Shown: in pieces, positions 9,042 through 16,965 of the stretch
Layout: each line of letters begins with the position of its first letter
Position numbering within the stretch: the stretch's first letter is position 1
Origin: Thermoanaerobaculia bacterium
Lineage (GTDB): Bacteria > Acidobacteriota > Thermoanaerobaculia > Multivoradales > Multivoraceae
Assembly (NCBI GenBank): GCA_022822365.1
Contig: JAJEBV010000048.1
Location: forward strand, 21,097 to 85,096
Reading direction: 5' to 3'
DNA length: 64,000 nucleotides
The notes under the pieces: model-generated
What the model saw: the letters and a program-made list of their open reading frames with translations, nothing else
What the model was told of the DNA's origin: nothing
The model's database searches: none
Position numbers and translations under genes: made by a program

Positions 9042-10550
9042 ATGCAAGATCGATCGGCAACGCCCGCTTGCCCGCACGCGGCGGGGAGCGGGGGCGGCGA
9101 CGAGCCCGTCCGCCGGGCGACGGAGGCCGAACGGCGGACCCTGCCGCAGCCGCCCGGCCCCAGGGGCCGGCGGCTGCGTCACCTGATCGCAAAGTTCAGG
9201 GACTATCCCAGGTTCGCGCACGAGCTGTTCCAGGAGTACGGCGACATCGCCCTCTACCGCATGACGTGGCTCGGAAGGTGCGTTCTCATCTTCGACCCGG
9301 CCCTGATGCGGGCCGTGCTCGACGTCGAGCAGCGGGAGTTGATCCGCCAGCAGATCTCGGTCGACCTGGCGCGGCTCCGTCACGGCGGGATGAACACGCT
9401 GTACGGCGAAGCGCACGAGGTCCGGGTGGCGCTCGTTCGGGAGGCCTTCTCGCCCGATCGGATGCACCTGCACGCCGACCACATGGCGGAGTGCGTTCGC
9501 CAGTGCGTCGAGTCCTGGCGGGACGGCCAGCGGATCGACGTCCTGGACGAGATGCTACGCCTCTGTCTCGGCTTCACCCTCGACGTGCTCCTGGGCAAGG
9601 ACATGGAGGCGGACGTCGGCGTCGCGCTTGAGCTGCGCCGCGCCCTGAAGACGGAGTGGCTCGTGGAGCAGGTCCCCCTGCTGAGGCGCGTTCGCCGCCT
9701 GCCCCTGCCGATCGCGAAGAGAGGCGACAGGGCCTTCGAAACCACGGACGACCTGATCTACCGGGCGATCGAACGCTCGGAAGATCCCTCGTACGAGGGG
9801 CACGATCTGGTCTCCCAGATCGTCCGCAAGCGCCGCGAGATGAACGGCGGCGGCCCCTACGCGTCGAACGAGGCGATCCGGGACGAACTCGTTCTCTCGC
9901 TGAACTCCGCGGGGCCGGCGGCGCACCTGTTCGCCTGCGGCATCGAACATCTGGCCCGGCGGCCCTCGGCGAGCAGGCGGCTCGCCGCCGAGGCGGACGA
10001 GGTCCTGGCCGGCCGGCCGATCCGCGGGTCGGACGCCCAACGCCTTCCCTACGCGACCGCCGCGGTCAAGGAGCTCGCGCGCCTCAGGATGATCGGCCAG
10101 GTCGCCTGGAAGCGAGCCGCCGATGATCTCGTCGTCGACGGTTACCTGATCCCCAGGGGAACGCTCGTCCATCCCTGTTTCGCGGTGATCCACCGAAGGC
10201 CGGAGTACTACGAAGTCGGAGACGAGTTCAGGCCGGAACGCTGGCTCGACGAGTCGGGGCCGGCCCCGAGGGTGCTCGACCAGCCGCTGGCCGCCGAACA
10301 CGACGTTTCCTCCGGCCCGTTTCCGTACCATCCCTTCAGCTACGGTTCCAGAGAGTGCCCCGGCGGCGCCTTCATGTACCCCTTTGGCACGTTGTTTCTG
10401 GCCGCCGTCGCGCAGCGCTGGGAGCTGGAGCGGGTTTCGGACGCGGAGAGTCCCTTCATCTTCCGTCCGATCGGCGGTCCGATGCGGGTCAAAAAGCCGC
10501 ACTACATGATGGCCCGGGGGAGGGGGCTAGCCGCATCGCCACGGGGATAG
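9042..10550 (+). CDS. Cytochrome P450 with an atypical I-helix
   Basis: A soluble heme-thiolate enzyme of 502 residues. The heme loop is FSYGSRECPGG, with the proximal Cys encoded at 10356-10358. The ExxR motif of the K helix is KELARLR. PQPPGPRG near the N terminus is the usual proline-rich hinge. The I helix reads NSAGPAAHLFACG, so Ala occupies both positions of the canonical acid-alcohol (D/E-T) pair. That suggests peroxygenase-like or non-oxygenating chemistry, or a substrate-assisted mechanism. It is followed 12 bp later by a squalene/phytoene synthase, so an isoprenoid substrate is plausible. The ATG at 9042 is preferred over GTG 9033 because of the TAAAGT box. Confidence 0.88.
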   Translation: MQDRSATPACPHAAGSGGGDEPVRRATEAERRTLPQPPGPRGRRLRHLIAKFRDYPRFAHELFQEYGDIALYRMTWLGRCVLIFDPALMRAVLDVEQRELIRQQISVDLARLRHGGMNTLYGEAHEVRVALVREAFSPDRMHLHADHMAECVRQCVESWRDGQRIDVLDEMLRLCLGFTLDVLLGKDMEADVGVALELRRALKTEWLVEQVPLLRRVRRLPLPIAKRGDRAFETTDDLIYRAIERSEDPSYEGHDLVSQIVRKRREMNGGGPYASNEAIRDELVLSLNSAGPAAHLFACGIEHLARRPSASRRLAAEADEVLAGRPIRGSDAQRLPYATAAVKELARLRMIGQVAWKRAADDLVVDGYLIPRGTLVHPCFAVIHRRPEYYEVGDEFRPERWLDESGPAPRVLDQPLAAEHDVSSGPFPYHPFSYGSRECPGGAFMYPFGTLFLAAVAQRWELERVSDAESPFIFRPIGGPMRVKKPHYMMARGRGLAASPRG

Positions 10551-10562
10551 GCTGGTTCCGCC

Positions 10563-11480
10563 ATGGCCGACCTGGAGGATCTGCTGGTCAAGACGAGCAG
10601 GACGTTCGCCTTGTCCATACCTCAACTCCCGGGTGAGACGAGGCGGCAGGTCACGCTCGGCTACCTCCTGCTGCGCATCGCCGACACGCTGGAGGACGCG
10701 GCGGTCTGGCGTCGGGAGCAGCGCGTCGAGGCGTTGCTGGGCTTCGCGGAGCTTCTGGACGAGGAGGCCGTGGCGGCGGGGTCGGGTGCCGGGCCGCTGG
10801 TCGAGGCCTGGCGCCGGCGGCCGCCGACTCGCCACGAGGGCTACCTCGAACTGCTGGAGGCGACCGACGAGGTCCTGTCCGCGCATGCCGCTCTCGAGCC
10901 CGCGGCGCGGACGGTGATCGGCCGGCACGTGCGCCGCACCAGCGTCGGCATGGCGCACATCGTGGCGCGCGCCGACCGGGACGGCGAAGTCCGGCTGGCC
11001 GGGATCCCCGAGCTTCGGGACTACTGCTACGTGGTCGCCGGCATCGTCGGCGAGATGCTGACGGAGCTGTTTCTGCTCGGAGCGCCCCTGGCGCCGGCGG
11101 CCGAAGCGCTCCGCCGCCGCGCGGCGACCTTCGGCGAGGCGCTGCAGCTCGTCAACATCCTCAAGGACGCCGCCGAAGACGCGGTGGAGGGCCGGACCTT
11201 CATCCCGACGGCCCGCGAGCGGGCCGCGGCCTTCGAACTCGCCCGCGCCGACCTCGAAGTGGCCGGAGAGTACGTGGCGCAGCTGCAGCGGGCCGGCGCG
11301 CCGCGCGGCTACCTCGGCTTCACGGCGCTCCCCGTGCGACTCGCCTGGGCGACCCTGGACCGAGTGGAGAAGGAAGGCCCCGGCAGCAAGCTGACCCGCC
11401 CGGAAGTGGCCGCGCTCGTCACCGCCCTGCACGACGACCTGGACGCCGGCCAGCCGGCGGCCGGCGCTTCAGGCCGCTGA
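10563..11480 (+). CDS. Squalene/phytoene synthase family protein
   Basis: A trans-isoprenyl head-to-head synthase of 305 residues. Both Asp-rich motifs are present: DTLED at 41-45 and DAAED at 202-206, the latter preceded by QLVNILK. The conserved YCYVVAGIVGEMLTELF helix is also there. The family condenses two farnesyl or geranylgeranyl diphosphates into squalene or phytoene; sequence alone does not say which. No desaturase or cyclase is nearby. The neighbours are a P450 (12 bp upstream, likely same mRNA) and, convergently, a DUF2236 oxygenase. A TAGGCT box 9 nt before the ATG could be an internal promoter. Confidence 0.88.
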   Translation: MADLEDLLVKTSRTFALSIPQLPGETRRQVTLGYLLLRIADTLEDAAVWRREQRVEALLGFAELLDEEAVAAGSGAGPLVEAWRRRPPTRHEGYLELLEATDEVLSAHAALEPAARTVIGRHVRRTSVGMAHIVARADRDGEVRLAGIPELRDYCYVVAGIVGEMLTELFLLGAPLAPAAEALRRRAATFGEALQLVNILKDAAEDAVEGRTFIPTARERAAAFELARADLEVAGEYVAQLQRAGAPRGYLGFTALPVRLAWATLDRVEKEGPGSKLTRPEVAALVTALHDDLDAGQPAAGASGR

Positions 11481-11498
11481 GTCGTCGGCGGCGCGTCG

Positions 11499-12731
11499 CT
11501 ACCAGTCGCGCGAGTCTTCGTCGTAAAGGCTGGTCGGCAGCGCGTAGGAATGCGTGATCTCGCCCAGGTCCGAGACGTCGAGCAACCGGCTGAAGTGGGT
11601 TCTGGAACGCATCCCGGCCAGCGGCGGGAACAGCTTCCCGGCGATCTTCTCCGCCCTGTTCTTGAGGAACAGGAGCGGCAGCCGCCTGACGACCTTCGAC
11701 TTCGGGAAGCGGAAACCGTCCGCCAGGTCGTCGCCGATCAGGTCCCGGGACACCTGGTAGATGAGAGCCGCCATCTTGCGGCGTTCCGCCGGCGCCGTGC
11801 GGCCAAGCAGGATCGGCGCGCTGTTGATGATGCTGTTCGCCATGATGATCGCGTCGTCGTCCGGCGGCGGCTCGCACGTCGCGGCGATCCGGAAGGTGCG
11901 GTACGCGGAAGCCTCGTCATGGAACATGATCGACTCGGGTACTCCCATGACGATCCCGGTGTAGCGCCACACGTGGACGTAGGCGTCCCGTTCCTCCTGG
12001 GTGAAGTCGCCGCCGAGCCGCGCGACGTGATGCATGAGGCGGCCCGAGAAGGCGGCGGCCCCGAGCAGCATGTGCGCCGTGCTGAGGGGCATTCCGTGCT
12101 CCGCCGCGTCCCATTCGTCCGACTGCTTGAGGAGCATCCTGGACTGGGCATGCACGAGACGGATCCGCAGGCTCAGCTTCCAGGCGTCGCCTCCGGGCGT
12201 CAGGCCGCCCGGCATGAACTGCTCGGTCAACTGGAGCGTGTTCTGTTTGAGCCGTCGGACGCCGTTCAGGATGATCCGGCTCCGGATGCGGAACGACTTG
12301 CTGATCAGGGTGGAGAAACCCTCGACGATCGCGCCGGTGACCAGGCCCGCGAGGACCATCTCCGAGTTGCGCAGGAACGCCCTCGTGCCCGTCATGGCGA
12401 TTTCGGGGTCGAACCAGTCGGGGACGATGGCCGACGATTCGATGAGTTCCCGGAGGGCCTCGGGCGTGTCCTTCGGCGGGTCGTCATAGTGGTCGACCGT
12501 CCTGGCGATCGTGCCGTGAACGCGCCCGGGTTCCACGATCGCCGCCAGTTGTTCGACCGCCCGGTCGGCCAGCGGATCGCCCAGGGTCGTGTAGCGGATG
12601 TAGCGCTCCGCCAAGTCCGGATCCAGCGCCCGGGCTGCGTTGTAGCCGTCGACGTAGCAGGCCGGAATGTCGAGAGCCCGCGGTCCGGCGGCTCGCGCTT
12701 CGTTCCGCCGCTCGATCATCCGCGCGTCCAT
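11499..12731 (-). CDS. DUF2236 (MpaB/latex-clearing-protein-like) oxygenase, copy 1
   Basis: A 410-residue member of the DUF2236 family, which includes rubber oxygenase Lcp and fungal MpaB. These heme-dependent enzymes cleave isoprenoid C=C bonds. Supporting blocks are TRAFLRNSEMVLAGLVTGAI, FSTLISKSF, RLVHAQSRMLL (His in the region expected for a heme ligand) and FTQEERDAYVHVWRYTGIVMG. The same blocks occur in the 32075-33232 protein, so the two are paralogs. It lies 10 bp after the MFS exporter, likely in one operon, and converges on the squalene/phytoene synthase with only 18 bp between. An isoprenoid substrate is inference. Confidence 0.8.
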   Translation of the reverse strand: MDARMIERRNEARAAGPRALDIPACYVDGYNAARALDPDLAERYIRYTTLGDPLADRAVEQLAAIVEPGRVHGTIARTVDHYDDPPKDTPEALRELIESSAIVPDWFDPEIAMTGTRAFLRNSEMVLAGLVTGAIVEGFSTLISKSFRIRSRIILNGVRRLKQNTLQLTEQFMPGGLTPGGDAWKLSLRIRLVHAQSRMLLKQSDEWDAAEHGMPLSTAHMLLGAAAFSGRLMHHVARLGGDFTQEERDAYVHVWRYTGIVMGVPESIMFHDEASAYRTFRIAATCEPPPDDDAIIMANSIINSAPILLGRTAPAERRKMAALIYQVSRDLIGDDLADGFRFPKSKVVRRLPLLFLKNRAEKIAGKLFPPLAGMRSRTHFSRLLDVSDLGEITHSYALPTSLYDEDSRDW

Positions 12732-12741
12732 GCCGGCCAGC

Positions 12742-14361
12742 TCATTGTGCCCCCGTCGAGGGTTCGCGGCCGGCGCCGAGGAACAGGGCCGCGACGACGG
12801 AGACCGCGGCGATCCCGACGCAGAGCGCGAACGCGTCGCCGACGGCGCCCGCGGTCGCGGCGTTCAGGCCGTCGATCACCGCGCTCGCCGCCCGCGCCCC
12901 GGCCGGACCGGCCTCCACGAGAGACGCCCGCAGTTCGTCGGCGGCCGCGGAATCGAGCACGCCGGGATTGCGCTGCAGCGCCTCGAGTTGTCCCGGCGCC
13001 AGCAGTGCGCGCGCCTCGTCGCTCAACGTCTCCGCCAGCCGCGCCGAGAACCGGATCGCCAGCACGGAGCCCAGCAGCGCGAGACCCAAGGCGCTGCTGA
13101 GCAGCCGGAAGAAGTGCAGCGCCGACGTGGCGGCGCCGACGATGGCGAACGGCACCGAGTTCTGCACGGCCACCGTGGCGATCGTGTTGAGCGCTCCCAT
13201 GCCGGCGCCCACGACGACGAGATACAGGGCGGCGCTGGCGAGGCTGGTGCCGGCGCTCATCGACGCAAGGAGCCAGACGCCGCCGCACATGAGAACCCCG
13301 CCGAGCAGGGCCGTCAGGCGGTAGCTGCCGTCCAGCAGGGAGAGCAGCCGGGCGGACCCGACGGCACCGAGGACGATGCCGCCGCCGAGCGCCGCGAGCA
13401 TGCCGCCGCTGCCGGTCGCCGAGGCGCCCAGCACGCTCTGCAGGAAGAGCGGCGCGAACACGGCGACGCCGTACAGGCAGAACGCGGCCAGAACCGCCAG
13501 CGTCACCGACGCCGACACCGTGCGATCGGCGTAGATGTGCAGGGGCATGACCGGCGACTTCGCCTTCGCTTCGATCAGCACGAAGGCGGCCGCCATGAGC
13601 AGACCGAAGGCGAAGACGCCGACCGCGAGCGGCGAGTTCCACGCCTGCCGTTCGCCCGACCAGGAGAGCGCGACCATCACCGGGGTCACCGACAGCGCCA
13701 GGGCCGTCATGCCGGCGTGGTCCAGGCCCCGGTCCTCGGCGGCGGACCGCGCCGCGGGATACGTCCGCCGGATGAAGAACAGCACCAGCAGGCCGGCCGG
13801 CACGTTGAGCAGGAAGAACCACCGCCAGGTCGCGTTGTCGGCCAGCCAGCCGGCCGCCAGGGGACCCGCGATCACGGCGAGGAACATGACCGCGCCCAGG
13901 ATTCCCTGGGCCTTGGCCCGGTCCTCGGGAGCGAACAGGTCCGCGATCGCGGCCAGGGCGTTGACCATGACCATCCCGCCGCCGACGCCCTGCACGACGC
14001 GCCACGCCGTGAGCTGGGTCATGTCCGCGACGAACCAGATCGGGACCGAGCCCGCGATGAGTATCGCGAGTCCCACGACGAAGAAGATCCGGCGCCCGTG
14101 GATGTCGGCCAGGCGCCCCGTGAGCGGCGTCGCGACGGTCGAGGCGACGAGGTAGGAAGTCGTCGGCCACGCGTAGCGGTCGAAGCCGCCCAGGTCGGCC
14201 ACGATCGCCGGCATCGCGGTGGCCAGACCGGTCTGGCCGACCGCCGCCAGGAACGCGGCGGCCATCACGCCGGTCGTGGCGGCCCGGCGCTGCCGCTCGG
14301 AGAGTCCCGGCTGACGGTCGGAAAGCGCCGCCATCGACGTAGAGGCCACCGTCGCGCTCAT
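12742..14361 (-). CDS. MFS multidrug/metabolite exporter, DHA2 (14-TM) type
   Basis: A 539-residue major facilitator of the EmrB/QacA class. About 14 hydrophobic helices are visible. The cytoplasmic loop 2-3 motif A appears as GRLADIHGRR (about 80-89), and the antiporter-type motif WRVVQGVGGGMVMVNA is in helix 4-5. A periplasmic segment near residues 455-505 precedes the last helix. It would export a drug-like compound or a product of the local enzymes. It starts in a 4-bp overlap with the upstream GST stop, so the two are coupled. Confidence 0.92.
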   Translation of the reverse strand: MSATVASTSMAALSDRQPGLSERQRRAATTGVMAAAFLAAVGQTGLATAMPAIVADLGGFDRYAWPTTSYLVASTVATPLTGRLADIHGRRIFFVVGLAILIAGSVPIWFVADMTQLTAWRVVQGVGGGMVMVNALAAIADLFAPEDRAKAQGILGAVMFLAVIAGPLAAGWLADNATWRWFFLLNVPAGLLVLFFIRRTYPAARSAAEDRGLDHAGMTALALSVTPVMVALSWSGERQAWNSPLAVGVFAFGLLMAAAFVLIEAKAKSPVMPLHIYADRTVSASVTLAVLAAFCLYGVAVFAPLFLQSVLGASATGSGGMLAALGGGIVLGAVGSARLLSLLDGSYRLTALLGGVLMCGGVWLLASMSAGTSLASAALYLVVVGAGMGALNTIATVAVQNSVPFAIVGAATSALHFFRLLSSALGLALLGSVLAIRFSARLAETLSDEARALLAPGQLEALQRNPGVLDSAAADELRASLVEAGPAGARAASAVIDGLNAATAGAVGDAFALCVGIAAVSVVAALFLGAGREPSTGAQ

Positions 14362-14978
14362 CGGGCACGCCCGAGACTACCGCCGGCCGCGGCGGAACCC
14401 TCGGCCGCCAGTGCCCGCCGGTACGCCTCCCGCGCCGCGCAACGAGCGGCGTACGCCTCCAGTACCGGAGATCCCGGCAGCGTTCCCTTGGCGCGCATCC
14501 CGATCGCGCAGCTCCCGAGCATGACGTCCGCGGCGGTGAAACGGTCGCCCACGATCCAGGCACCAGCCTCAAGGCCCCGCTCCCACGTATCGATCATCTT
14601 GTCGAAGTTGCCCCAGCCGTTCACGCGCGGCACGCTGAGCCGACCGGCTTCCTTCTCCGCCGCGGCCGGTTCGATCGCGCCCGGAACGAAGAACATCCAC
14701 TGCAGCCAGAGGCCCCGGTCCGCACTGTCCGCTGCCGGCGCCAGCCGGTCCGGGGCGTAGCGGTCGGCCAAGTACATGCAGATTGCCGCGGAATCCCACA
14801 TCCGGACGTCGCCGTCCTCAAGCGCCGGCACCTTGCCCATCGGACTCGCCGCCAGGAACTCGGGATCGCGCCGCGGTTCGCTCAGGTCGACGGCCGCTCG
14901 CTCGTAGTCGACTCCCGCTTCCTCGAGCATCCACACGGCTCGGACGGCGCGCGTTCCCGGACTCCACCAGAGCTTCAC
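14358..14978 (-). CDS. Glutathione S-transferase family protein (GST-1)
   Basis: A 206-residue cytosolic GST. The N-terminal thioredoxin-like domain shows KLWWSPGTRAVRAVWMLEEA, the cis-Pro loop MGKVPALEDG and the DSAAICMYLADRY glutathione-contact segment. The helical C-terminal domain contains GDRFTAADVMLGS. It is clearly paralogous to the proteins at 16095 and 28192. The start is GTG with an AAGGA ribosome site upstream. Its stop overlaps the MFS start by 4 bp, suggesting conjugation and export in one operon. Confidence 0.88.
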   Translation of the reverse strand: MKLWWSPGTRAVRAVWMLEEAGVDYERAAVDLSEPRRDPEFLAASPMGKVPALEDGDVRMWDSAAICMYLADRYAPDRLAPAADSADRGLWLQWMFFVPGAIEPAAAEKEAGRLSVPRVNGWGNFDKMIDTWERGLEAGAWIVGDRFTAADVMLGSCAIGMRAKGTLPGSPVLEAYAARCAAREAYRRALAAEGSAAAGGSLGRAR

Positions 14979-15021
14979 GACTGGTCCTTCCGTTTCCCGT
15001 CCAACCTTCCCGCCGGAAGAC

Positions 15022-16068
15022 TCATACTGGGTAGCCGAGCAGCTCCAGGCCGGGATTACACGCCTCGGTGACCGCCGCCCGCGTGGCTTCGTCGAGCTGG
15101 TCGAAGCGCGACCGGGTCGTCGGCCGGGGAATCGCCGAGGCCTGCCGAAGCCACTCCTCGTCGTCCAGTTCGGGGGAGATGAACCGGATGATCCGCCGGA
15201 GTTCCCGCTCCGGCTCGACCTGGACGTCCTCGAACTTCACGTTCAGCAGACGGTCGGGCGGGAAGTGGCCGAACGCCCGATCGCCGACCCGGACGAGCTC
15301 CGACCAGAATGCGGCGAAGTCGGCGGGCGTCACGTCCTCGTAGGGCAGCTTCTCGTGGTCGATGAAGGCGTCGGCGAAGTTGTCCATCCAGTAGCCGAGG
15401 CGGTTGAACCGCTGGACGAGCGCCATCGACCTGACCGGGTCGACCCCCCACGCCCTGATCCTGCGCGCCTTCGCCAGCAACCCGCGGAACGCGGGGTGAC
15501 CGGAAAGCGAGACCGCCGTGTCCCGGCCGTCGCGGTACATGTGAATCACGCGCGCCTCGGGGAAGTTCCTCAGCAGCAGGGGCGCGACCAGGAGCGAGCC
15601 GCCCGAGCGCTCGACCCAGACATCCCGGTCGAAGCGGTTCATCAACCAGCCGAAGGTCCGCCGGAAGTGGGAGGCGGGCGACTGGCGCGGCTGGGCCCGA
15701 ACGACCGGTTCGAGTTCTTCGTACAGTTCTTCGTAGCGGTCCGTCAGGTTCGGCAGCGTGATCGCCATGATCGGCGGGATCGTGCGCAGGGTGTAGCGGG
15801 CTTCGGGATCCCCGAACGGGTAGAGCAACTCGTGAAACGTCTCGCGCAGCGCCAGCTTCGTTCGATTCGACTGGACGCTGTACAGGTTCCACATGTCGTC
15901 CCCGCTCGGCCGCCGCCTGCCGAACGCGCTCAACTGGTAGGCGGAGAAGAACTCGGAAACGCTGAGAATCCGGGGGTGCAGGTTCAGGACGTCCGTCAGC
16001 ATCGTCGATCCGCAACGCCCCGTGCTGAGGATCAGGACGGGCGGAATCCCGGGTTGGTTCATCGACAT
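15022..16068 (-). CDS. PAPS-dependent sulfotransferase family protein
   Basis: A 348-residue cytosolic enzyme expected to transfer sulfate from PAPS to a hydroxyl or amine. The 5'-phosphosulfate loop is LILSTGRCGSTMLTDVL (about residues 12-28). The 3'-phosphate site is VIHMYRDGRDTAVSLSGHP. The remainder matches long bacterial 'Sulfotransfer' proteins. Three in-frame ATGs exist (16089, 16068, 16062); 16068 is chosen because GGGGAGG sits 9 nt upstream. It follows GST-2 by 26 bp and precedes GST-1, so the three are probably cotranscribed. A sulfated lipid or terpenoid is possible but unproven. Confidence 0.85.
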   Translation of the reverse strand: MSMNQPGIPPVLILSTGRCGSTMLTDVLNLHPRILSVSEFFSAYQLSAFGRRRPSGDDMWNLYSVQSNRTKLALRETFHELLYPFGDPEARYTLRTIPPIMAITLPNLTDRYEELYEELEPVVRAQPRQSPASHFRRTFGWLMNRFDRDVWVERSGGSLLVAPLLLRNFPEARVIHMYRDGRDTAVSLSGHPAFRGLLAKARRIRAWGVDPVRSMALVQRFNRLGYWMDNFADAFIDHEKLPYEDVTPADFAAFWSELVRVGDRAFGHFPPDRLLNVKFEDVQVEPERELRRIIRFISPELDDEEWLRQASAIPRPTTRSRFDQLDEATRAAVTEACNPGLELLGYPV

Positions 16069-16094
16069 CGGCAAATGCCTCCCCGTCATGAAGT

Positions 16095-16799
16095 CTACCG
16101 GCGGCGCCGGCGGAGACGGTCGAGCAGGCGGTACGCCGGCTTGCGCACCCAGACCATCGACGCCGCGGCGCCCATGGCGAGCGCCTGAACTCGCGCGGGG
16201 AGACTCCTGGGCCCGGCCCTGTCCACGGCGAGCGCCCGCTGGAACGCCTCCCGGCGCTCGCAGCGCGCGATGTAGTCCGAGAGGGCCGGATGCCCGCGGA
16301 ACAGCTTGAACCGCTGGAACAGCACGCCCGTGGCGCCGAGCATGACGTCGGCTGCCGTGAAGCGCTCCCCGAGAATCCACGGATTGCCGCCCAAGCCCTG
16401 CTCCCAGGTCTTGACCATGCGGTCGAAGTCCCCCCAACCGTTGGCGCGGCTGTCGCCGGCGGGGCCGCCGAGCATCTCCGTCACGGCGGGCTCGACGACT
16501 CCGGGCGCGAAGGTCATCCACTGGAGGAAACAGCCGCGGTCGGGGTCGTCGAGGGCCGGCGCGAGCTCGCCCGGTGCGTAGCGATCCGCCAGATACAGGC
16601 AGATCGCCGACGAGTCGCACATGCGCACCTCGCCGTCGTCCAGGGCCGGCACCTTGCCCATCGGACTCACGGCCAGAAACTCGGCGCTTCGGGCCGGCTT
16701 GAAGATGTCGACGTAGACCGTCTCGTAGTCGACGCCCAGCTCTTCGAGCATCCACACCACGCGGTTCGCCCGCGTCTCGGGGCACCAGTAGAGCTTCAT
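16095..16799 (-). CDS. Glutathione S-transferase family protein (GST-2)
   Basis: A 234-residue GST-like protein. Landmarks are MKLYWCPETRANRVVWMLEE at the N terminus, SPMGKVPALDDG (cis-Pro loop), SSAICLYLADRY and GERFTAADVMLGA. Compared with GST-1 it has a C-terminal extension of about 30 residues ending in a very basic tail (LLDRLRRRRR). The start is set at the MKLYW methionine because all three paralogs begin there; 17 further codons upstream are open. It is first gene of a probable run GST-2, sulfotransferase, GST-1, MFS, DUF2236. Confidence 0.86.
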   Translation of the reverse strand: MKLYWCPETRANRVVWMLEELGVDYETVYVDIFKPARSAEFLAVSPMGKVPALDDGEVRMCDSSAICLYLADRYAPGELAPALDDPDRGCFLQWMTFAPGVVEPAVTEMLGGPAGDSRANGWGDFDRMVKTWEQGLGGNPWILGERFTAADVMLGATGVLFQRFKLFRGHPALSDYIARCERREAFQRALAVDRAGPRSLPARVQALAMGAAASMVWVRKPAYRLLDRLRRRRR

Positions 16800-16965
16800 G
16801 CCCGGCAAACGGGAGTGGAATCCGTCATGTCGGATCTTCAAGGTCCGCAATCGGCAAGCGAACGACCTGGCCGCCTGCGTCGCCAGCGCGGGAGCGCAAG
16901 TCTACCGACACCGCGTGTTATCGTCGCGCCTGCTTTCTGTCAGCGGAGCCACGCTCGAGCGCCTC

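Noticed and set aside
5769..9482. Very long open frame (over 1200 codons) antisense to the first RND pump
   Set aside because: It mirrors the codon periodicity of the pump gene in GC-rich DNA, its translation is Arg/Asp/Gln/His-rich low complexity, and it crosses the P450 start. It is a shadow.
12667..14760. Long plus-strand open frame opposite the MFS exporter and GST-1
   Set aside because: The translation is mostly Arg, Gly, Gln and His with no fold features, while the minus strand has 14 clean helices.
16095..16785. N-terminal 230-residue extension of the sulfotransferase frame
   Set aside because: It runs through GST-2 in another frame with Arg/Pro-rich sequence; the PAPS loop and a GGGGAGG site support starting at 16068.
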